Source of the DNA: JAGQIB01 sp041393395 | GTDB taxonomy: Bacteria; ARS69 | Length of the DNA: 64,000 bases | Direction: 5' to 3' | Assembly: GCA_041393395.1 (NCBI GenBank) | Contig: JAWKKG010000002.1 | Span: 372,001-436,000, forward strand | Part shown: one piece after another, positions 59,220-64,000 of the stretch | How the letters are laid out: the number at the start of each line of letters is the position of its first letter | Numbering within the stretch: position 1 is the first letter of the stretch | Program-made: the position numbers and the translations under genes | Notes under the pieces: generated by a model | Database searches by the model: none | Told to the model about the DNA's origin: nothing | What the model saw: only the letters and a program-made list of their open reading frames with translations

Positions 59220-59467
59220 ATGCGAGACAAAACGACCCCCGCTGGTGCCGAACGTTGGAGCGCCGTCACCAATCAAGGGTCGTTTCTTGGATCGCGTATT
59301 GGCATACGCACCGGATCGATCACCTGGGAGGCGGCTTCGTTGCGTCGAAGTAGCCTGGCCCGAATCGGCTTCCGGAGGCCGCAGAATAGAGGTACCGGGA
59401 GCGGTAGGGCAAGGGGTTACTGGGCCTGCAAAGTCACCTCCTTCAAACCTTTTTGTTGGAGGTCTGG
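59220..59467 (+). promoter_or_regulatory. Structured 5' leader with sequestered Shine-Dalgarno
   Basis: A long hairpin is possible: AAACGACCC (59230-59238) pairs with GGGTCGTTT (59277-59285), with a nested TGGTG/CACCA (59243-59247 / 59268-59272). Just before the gene, ACCTCC (59436-59441) is the exact complement of GGAGGT (59458-59463), which is the ribosome site of the 59468 gene, with a U-rich loop in between. The layout looks like a translational on/off switch. I cannot match it to a named riboswitch class. Confidence 0.55.
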
Positions 59468-59968
59468 ATGTCCAGTCGCCGCAAGCGGTGGGCGAAGCCC
59501 CGCCGGAAAGGGCGCGACAAGAAGGCGTCGCGTCGTCGGGAGGAAACTGCCCACCCGCCCAAACGGCCCGCCCGGGCGCCGATCGGTGCCGGGCGGGATA
59601 GCTCGAAGAACAAGAGCATCGACCGGCGGCGCTCCTCGACCCCGGCATCGCCGGAGCGCGGCGTCGCGACCCATTCGACTCCACTGTCTCTCGTCATTCT
59701 CTGCGGCGTCGTTCTGATCGTGTTGGTTCTGCTCGGCCGCTGGGGCGCCGGGTCTCCGCCCGCGGTGCTCTCGTACGCGGTTCTCGTTGTCGCGTCCACG
59801 CTGCTCATCCTCGGGCTCGGCGTCGTGCTCGGTGTTCCGCCGGCGGCCGAAGCCCTCGCCTACGTGTCTCAGGTCTTGAGTTCCGCCTTCGGGAAGGCGC
59901 GGAGTCTCTTGGGCGACAGACCGGACCGGAGGCCGGACGATCCGGAAGACACTTCACGCGGTTCGTGA
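59468..59968 (+). CDS. Small basic membrane protein
   Basis: This 166-residue protein has an N-terminal third that is very Arg/Lys-rich (SSRRKRWAKPRRKGRDKKASRRRE), then two membrane helices (LVILCGVVLIVLVLLGRW and LVVASTLLILGLGVVLGVP) and a short polar tail with Asp/Arg. The basic region should be cytoplasmic and could bind nucleic acid. No family is recognised. The ATG at 59468 has GGAGG 5 nt upstream, and this site is the one sequestered in the leader hairpin. Confidence 0.65.
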   Translation: MSSRRKRWAKPRRKGRDKKASRRREETAHPPKRPARAPIGAGRDSSKNKSIDRRRSSTPASPERGVATHSTPLSLVILCGVVLIVLVLLGRWGAGSPPAVLSYAVLVVASTLLILGLGVVLGVPPAAEALAYVSQVLSSAFGKARSLLGDRPDRRPDDPEDTSRGS

Positions 59969-60073
59969 TCGGGGTTGCGGGGTCCCGGCGACGGGGCCCC
60001 GCTCTCCGTTCTGACAACCGAAGGTCGCCGCCCTCGCCACCGCCGCTCCCCGGGCTTCGGTCCCGTCCCGCTC

Positions 60074-60115
60074 TTGACGATACATAGAGGTATGATGTAT
60101 TGTGCCTCTACGTAT
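60074..60115 (+). promoter_or_regulatory. Promoter with PadR-type palindromic operator
   Basis: TTGACG (60074-60079), an 18-nt spacer and TATTGT (60098-60103). An inverted repeat ATACATAGAGG (60080-60090) / CCTCTACGTAT (60105-60115), with 10 of 11 bases complementary, covers the spacer and -10. A second nested repeat ATACAT/ATGTAT is present. PadR proteins typically bind such ATAC...GTAT repeats, so autoregulation of the next gene is likely. Confidence 0.7.
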
Positions 60116-60136
60116 TCTGGCCGAAGGGGGCGCGCC

Positions 60137-60490
60137 GTGGACATCGCCAAGGACCTCGTCGCCGCCTCGGCGACCCCGCTCGTGCTCGCGATCCTCGGCG
60201 AGGGCGAGAGCTACGGCTACGCGATCATCAAGCGCGTGGGGGAGCTCTCGCGTGGCGAGCTGCAGTGGACGGACGGGATGCTCTACCCGCTGCTTCATCG
60301 GCTCGAGCGCAAGGGATACGTGAAGGCCGTGTGGGGGCAGTCCGAGACCGGCCGCCGAAGGAAGTACTACCGCCTCACGAAGGCCGGGACCGAGCACCTC
60401 GCGGCCCAACGTCATCAGTGGGAGGTCGTGGATTCGGCGCTGCGTGGCCTCTGGTTCACCGTCGGGGAACCGCGACTGCGGCCCGCCTGA
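60137..60490 (+). CDS. PadR-family transcriptional regulator
   Basis: The 117-residue protein starts at GTG 60137 behind GAAGGGGG. It has the PadR winged helix: TPLVLAILGEGESYGYAIIKRV, then LQWTDGMLYPLLHRLERKGYVKAVWGQ and RRRKYYRLTKAGTEHL, and a C-terminal dimerisation helix. In this genomic arrangement (PadR followed by a membrane protein with an HAAS-like/permease-prefix N-terminus) it probably represses its own operon in response to membrane or drug stress; the signal is unknown. Confidence 0.92.
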   Translation: MDIAKDLVAASATPLVLAILGEGESYGYAIIKRVGELSRGELQWTDGMLYPLLHRLERKGYVKAVWGQSETGRRRKYYRLTKAGTEHLAAQRHQWEVVDSALRGLWFTVGEPRLRPA

Positions 60491-60520
60491 CGTCGATCGC
60501 GACGACACGGAGAGATCGGA

Positions 60521-61888
60521 TTGGACGAACGGGAAGGTCTGGAACAGCGCATCGCGGAGTGGCGGAGCTGCGTCCGCCGCCGGCAGGCGGTCCACGCCGT
60601 GGACGTGGAGGAACTCGAGGATCACCTGCGCAGTCAGGTCGAGTCGCTCGGCGCCGCCGGCCTGACTGCGGACGAAGCGTTCCTCGTGGCGGTGAAGCGG
60701 CTCGGGGATCTGGATTCCCTGTCTCGCGAGTTCGCGCGCGAGTACTCGGAGCGTCTCTGGAAGCAGCTCGTGGTGGGGCCGGCGAACGTGGACGCCGCGC
60801 CCGCCCAGTCTCACGACGCGGTGCGGGCGGTGCTGCTCGCGATCGGGGCGGCGATCGCGATTCGGCTGCCGGAGGCGTTCGGCTGGCGACTCGGCGGCCC
60901 CGCTCCCGCGGAATCGTTCTACCTGCACAACGCCGCGCTGCTCGTTCTGCCGTGGCTCGCGGTCTACTTCTCGAAGAAGCGCGGCGTGCGCCCGTCCGAC
61001 TGGCTCGTCTGGTTGCTCCCGATCGTCGCGGCGGCCGTGGTCATGAACGTCGCGCCATTCCGGCCGGCCGGAAGCACCGAGATCCTGGCGGTACTGCACC
61101 TGCCGATCGTGCTGTGGCTCACCGTCGGGATCGCGTATGCGTCCGGGCGGTGGAGGGACCACGCGCAGCGGATGAACTACGTACGCTTCACGGGCGAGTG
61201 GTTCATCTACTACGCGCTGATCGCGGCCGGCGGCGGCGTCCTCATGGGGTTCACCATGTTCCTGTTCCAGGCGATCGGTCTGAACGCGGAGCAAGCGGTG
61301 ACGACGTGGGTGCTCCCCGCGGGCGCGGCGGGAGCCGTGCTCATCGCCGCGTGGCTCGTGGAGTCCAAGCAGAGCGTGGTGGAGAACATGGCGCCGGTGC
61401 TCACGCTGCTCTTCACTCCGCTCTTCGCGATCCTGCTCCTGTTCTTCGTGGGCACCATGCTCTGGACCGGCAACGCCCTCGACGTGGGACGCGAGCTGCT
61501 GATCGGGTTCGATCTGCTGCTCGTGCTCGTCCTCGCGCTGCTGCTCTACGCGATCTCGGCCCGGGATCCGCAGGGGCCGCCGCGCTGGTTCGATCGTCTG
61601 CAGCTCGCGCTCGTGGTATGCGCGCTCCTCGTCGACGTCATGGCGCTGTGGGCGATCGCCGCGCGGATCCTGGAGTTCGGGTTCAGCCCGAACAAGGTGG
61701 CGGCGCTCGGCGAGAACCTGATCCTGCTCGTGAACCTCGGCGTGTCGGCCGTGCTCTACGTGCGCTTCCTCGGAAGGAAGGCGGCCTTCACCGAGCTCGA
61801 GCGCTGGCAGACGTCCTACGTTCCCGTCTACCTGATCTGGGCGGGGATCGTGGTGGCGATCTTCCCGGTGGTGTTCGGGTTTCGGTAG
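60521..61888 (+). CDS. Membrane protein with permease-prefix/HAAS-like N-terminus
   Basis: The 455-residue product starts at TTG 60521, 31 nt after the PadR stop. The first ~85 residues (LEQRIAEWRSCVRRR, VDVEELEDHLRSQVESLGAAGLTADEAFLVAVKRLGD) match the short helical prefix domain found downstream of PadR regulators. About ten membrane helices follow (LVWLLPIVAAAVVMNV, LLLVLVLALLLYAI, VYLIWAGIVVAIFPVVFGF). No catalytic motif is seen. It is likely the output of the PadR operon. It converges with the LtrA gene. Confidence 0.8.
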   Translation: MDEREGLEQRIAEWRSCVRRRQAVHAVDVEELEDHLRSQVESLGAAGLTADEAFLVAVKRLGDLDSLSREFAREYSERLWKQLVVGPANVDAAPAQSHDAVRAVLLAIGAAIAIRLPEAFGWRLGGPAPAESFYLHNAALLVLPWLAVYFSKKRGVRPSDWLVWLLPIVAAAVVMNVAPFRPAGSTEILAVLHLPIVLWLTVGIAYASGRWRDHAQRMNYVRFTGEWFIYYALIAAGGGVLMGFTMFLFQAIGLNAEQAVTTWVLPAGAAGAVLIAAWLVESKQSVVENMAPVLTLLFTPLFAILLLFFVGTMLWTGNALDVGRELLIGFDLLLVLVLALLLYAISARDPQGPPRWFDRLQLALVVCALLVDVMALWAIAARILEFGFSPNKVAALGENLILLVNLGVSAVLYVRFLGRKAAFTELERWQTSYVPVYLIWAGIVVAIFPVVFGFR

Positions 61889-61913
61889 AACTCCCGAGGC
61901 ACACGGCGAACGT

Positions 61914-63173
61914 TCACGGCCGCAAGGTGCGTTGCAGAGCCTCCGCGACCCGTCGATGTCCGTGGACCTCGTAGCCGATCACGCTGACCGCGGGCGCCAT
62001 CATCACCACGAGCAGGCAGACGGCCATCGAGACGCCGGCCGCGGCGAGGATCGGGCCGGCCGCCACGACGATCGCCGTGAGCACGAGCAGCAGCGCGTGG
62101 AACGCGTCCACGTGCTCGAACAGCCCCGCGTAGAGCGCATAGATCCCGGCGAGATAGACCGCGACCGGGATCGCGAGCGCGAGCACGGTGGAGACCGGTC
62201 CGAGATGCGACGCGTGCTCGATGAAGGAAGCGGCCACGTGCAGGCCGGCACCCGTGGCGGCGATCGCGGCGAGCACGGGGAGATTGCCGTATCCCCAGAA
62301 GAACGCGCGGCTTCGGCGCACGTGCAGGATCTCTCCCGCCGGGAGCAGGAAGTAGCACCACCACATCCCGAACGTGAGTCCCATCCCCGCGACAGCTACG
62401 AGGGCGGCGTCCAGGGTCCATCCCTGCGCCTCCACGACCGCGGAGAGCGATGCGACCGTGCCGATGACTCCCTCGCCGAGCGCGATGATCGCGAGCAACC
62501 CGTACCGCTCCGCCATGTGATGGGCGTGCCACGGTGTTCCGCCGTGACGAGTCTCCGCGAGCCAAGGCCCCGTGATCTCCGCCAGCAGGAGCACGACCAT
62601 CAAGATCAACGTCGGCGTCCACGGGAGCGGAACGAAGGCGAAGGCGACCCAGCCGAGCTGGGCGAGCACGATCACCTTCGCGTAGGCGAGACACGCCCGA
62701 CGGCACGCCGGACTTTGCCGCGCTGCCCGAATCCACTGGAACACCATCGCGCCCCGCATCACGACGTAGCCGGAGACCATCACCCGGGCGTCGATGCCGT
62801 GCCCGGCGTCGATCGAGTGGAACATCCGGGGCAGACCGAGACCGAGCACCGTCACACCGACCATCTGCACCATCGTGGAGAGCCGATAGGCCCAGTCGTC
62901 CGTGTCGAACGCGGATGCGAACCACGAGAAGTTCACCCAGGCCCAGAGCACCGCGAACATCGCCAGCAGGAATCCGCCGATTGCCGCGGACCAGTGTCCT
63001 TCCGCGATCAGGTGGGCGAACTGATTCGCCGCCTGTCCGATCGCGACCACGAACGAGAGGTCGTAGAGCAGCTCGAGCGTGGTCGCCGTGCGGCCGCGCT
63101 CGTGCGGGTCGCGCCCGGACATCGGGCGGATATGGTGTGAGCGGTCGACGGGAGATCCGGGGACTTCGGTCAA
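61914..63173 (-). CDS. Low temperature requirement A (LtrA) family membrane protein
   Basis: The 419-residue product has about twelve membrane helices and the LtrA signature near the N-terminus (TTLELLYDLSFVVAIGQAANQFAHL) followed by WAWVNFSWFASAFDTDDWAYRL, plus the central ERYGLLAIIALGEGVIG. The TTG at 63173 is preceded by GAGGAG; an ATG at 63122 would remove 17 residues but has no ribosome site. LtrA proteins are widespread, with no settled function (a cold-growth role was described in Listeria). Confidence 0.9.
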   Translation of the reverse strand: MTEVPGSPVDRSHHIRPMSGRDPHERGRTATTLELLYDLSFVVAIGQAANQFAHLIAEGHWSAAIGGFLLAMFAVLWAWVNFSWFASAFDTDDWAYRLSTMVQMVGVTVLGLGLPRMFHSIDAGHGIDARVMVSGYVVMRGAMVFQWIRAARQSPACRRACLAYAKVIVLAQLGWVAFAFVPLPWTPTLILMVVLLLAEITGPWLAETRHGGTPWHAHHMAERYGLLAIIALGEGVIGTVASLSAVVEAQGWTLDAALVAVAGMGLTFGMWWCYFLLPAGEILHVRRSRAFFWGYGNLPVLAAIAATGAGLHVAASFIEHASHLGPVSTVLALAIPVAVYLAGIYALYAGLFEHVDAFHALLLVLTAIVVAAGPILAAAGVSMAVCLLVVMMAPAVSVIGYEVHGHRRVAEALQRTLRP

Positions 63174-63300
63174 CGGGCTCCTCGGGCTCGGCGGTGGGGG
63201 AGACGCGACGCCTGCAAAAAGGGACCGGCCCGCGCGCTCGGCGTGCGACGGACCTTAGCACGGCTCCGACGCCCTTGTCGGCGATAGCCACCGGCGGCGG

Positions 63301-64000
63301 TCAACCGAGCAGTGCGAGGATCGCGTCCCGCGCGACCGGCACCGACTCCGGCGCGACTTCGAGATACAGCGACGGGTCGAGCACTTCCAGTTCCATCAGC
63401 AGGAAGCCCTCGGGCGCCCGCACCCCGTCGACGCGTGCGTACGTGAAACGTTCGCCGCAGGCAGTCTCCGCGGTGGACAGAGTCTGCTCGGCACTCTCGA
63501 GGAGCGCCGCCGGCGGGACTCCGATCCGCTCTTTGTGGCCGCCGAACTCCGACTGCACGCGGAAGTCGCCCGGAGCGGGTCGCTTGCGGACGGCGTGAGC
63601 GAAACGTCCGGCGAGAAACACGAACGACCACTCGCCGTCCGTCTCGATCGCGGGCTCGTATCGCTGGATCAGCAGCGGGGCCGATGCCATGGCGCACCGG
63701 AATCGTTCTTCCGCATCCGGCGTCTCGACCTGCGTCGTGTCGACGCGCCACGTGCCGTTCGAGTTGAGGGACACGGCGGGCTTCACCACCGCGCGCGACC
63801 AGTCCGTGCCGGCCAGGACCTCCGACAGGCGACGTGGATCGCCGGGCCGTGCCACGCGCGTCGGTACGATCGCCACGCCGCGCGCGGCGAGATCCTCCAG
63901 GAACACGTCCTTGTCCAGATTCCAGCGGAGCGCGCGCACGGGGTTCGCCACGCGAGCCGTCCCTCGTTCCCGCGCATCCAGCCAGGCGCGGAACTCGGCC
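63301..64000 (-). CDS. ATP-grasp (RimK-like) domain protein, partial
   Basis: The frame is open to the right edge of the window, so the N-terminus is missing. Visible parts include AEFRAWLDARERG, NPVRALRWNLDKDVFLEDLAARGVAIVPT and VVKPAVSLNSNGTWRV, then LLIQRYEPAIETDGEWSFVFLAGRFAHAVRKRP and a C-terminal FTYARVDGVRAPEGFLLMELEVLDPSLYLEV, in which the acidic ExExxxP-like motif binds Mg-ATP. This is the form of ATP-grasp ligases of the glutathione synthase/RimK type with unknown substrate. A GTG at 63951 is only an internal codon. Confidence 0.82.
   Translation of the reverse strand, partial: AEFRAWLDARERGTARVANPVRALRWNLDKDVFLEDLAARGVAIVPTRVARPGDPRRLSEVLAGTDWSRAVVKPAVSLNSNGTWRVDTTQVETPDAEERFRCAMASAPLLIQRYEPAIETDGEWSFVFLAGRFAHAVRKRPAPGDFRVQSEFGGHKERIGVPPAALLESAEQTLSTAETACGERFTYARVDGVRAPEGFLLMELEVLDPSLYLEVAPESVPVARDAILALLG

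Noticed and set aside
1..64000. CRISPR arrays, cas genes, prophage or rRNA
   Set aside because: No regularly spaced direct repeats, cas motifs, phage structural gene sets or rRNA sequences were found on reading both strands.

Overview
This 64 kb window is high-GC bacterial chromosome. It carries chemosensory genes, many secreted beta-helix and beta-propeller proteins, and FlgD/T9SS-like C-terminal sorting domains (GxYFxR endings). Together these suggest a Gram-negative lineage in or near the FCB superphylum, such as an Eisenbacteria- or Krumholzibacteriota-like candidate phylum. That placement is inference; there is no rRNA or other phylogenetic marker in the window.

Left part (1-9.9 kb): a Tat-exported DUF362 protein with a coupled DUF6599-like partner, an exported methyltransferase, a lipoprotein/FG-GAP operon, an outer-membrane barrel, a lipoprotein, and a small double-glycine peptide that looks like a RiPP (lanthipeptide-type) precursor. 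These are followed by tRNA-Asn(GTT) with a textbook promoter and two cold-shock genes with matching long 5' leaders.

Middle-left (9.9-21.6 kb): a parallel beta-helix protein gene is intact. A second is cut by an IS3-family element. About 3.9 kb of lower-GC cargo (four secreted-protein genes, the two outer ones truncated at the IS ends) lies between this copy and a second, inverted copy. To the right is the 3' part of a beta-helix gene, then three small secreted proteins of unknown function, two of them paralogous.

RiPP locus (22.0-24.7 kb), the most unusual system here: a 79-residue Cys/Thr-rich precursor with a double-glycine leader, a strong hairpin, and a 746-residue fusion of a LanC-like zinc cyclase to two tandem retropepsin-like aspartyl protease lobes (DTGG and DTGA). 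No LanB/LanM dehydratase, transporter or subtilisin-like leader peptidase is nearby. The leader closely resembles that of the orphan peptide at 7.7 kb, so one enzyme may serve dispersed precursors.

Chemosensory locus (24.7-36.7 kb): a leftward cheY-cheX-cheX operon diverges from a tightly coupled rightward operon, cheA (two HPt domains)-cheW-outer-membrane protein-MCP-cheR-cheD-HDOD-cheY-cheX-cheB. No flagellar or pilus genes are present, so the output is unknown.

Right part (36.7-64 kb): a further beta-helix protein, several large secreted beta-propeller (sortilin/BNR-like) proteins with sorting domains, two GT-C-type membrane proteins, a TPR Ser/Thr kinase, an SDR enzyme, a small membrane protein behind a structured leader that can hide its Shine-Dalgarno, a PadR regulator with a clear palindromic operator plus a membrane partner, LtrA, and a partial ATP-grasp protein at the edge.
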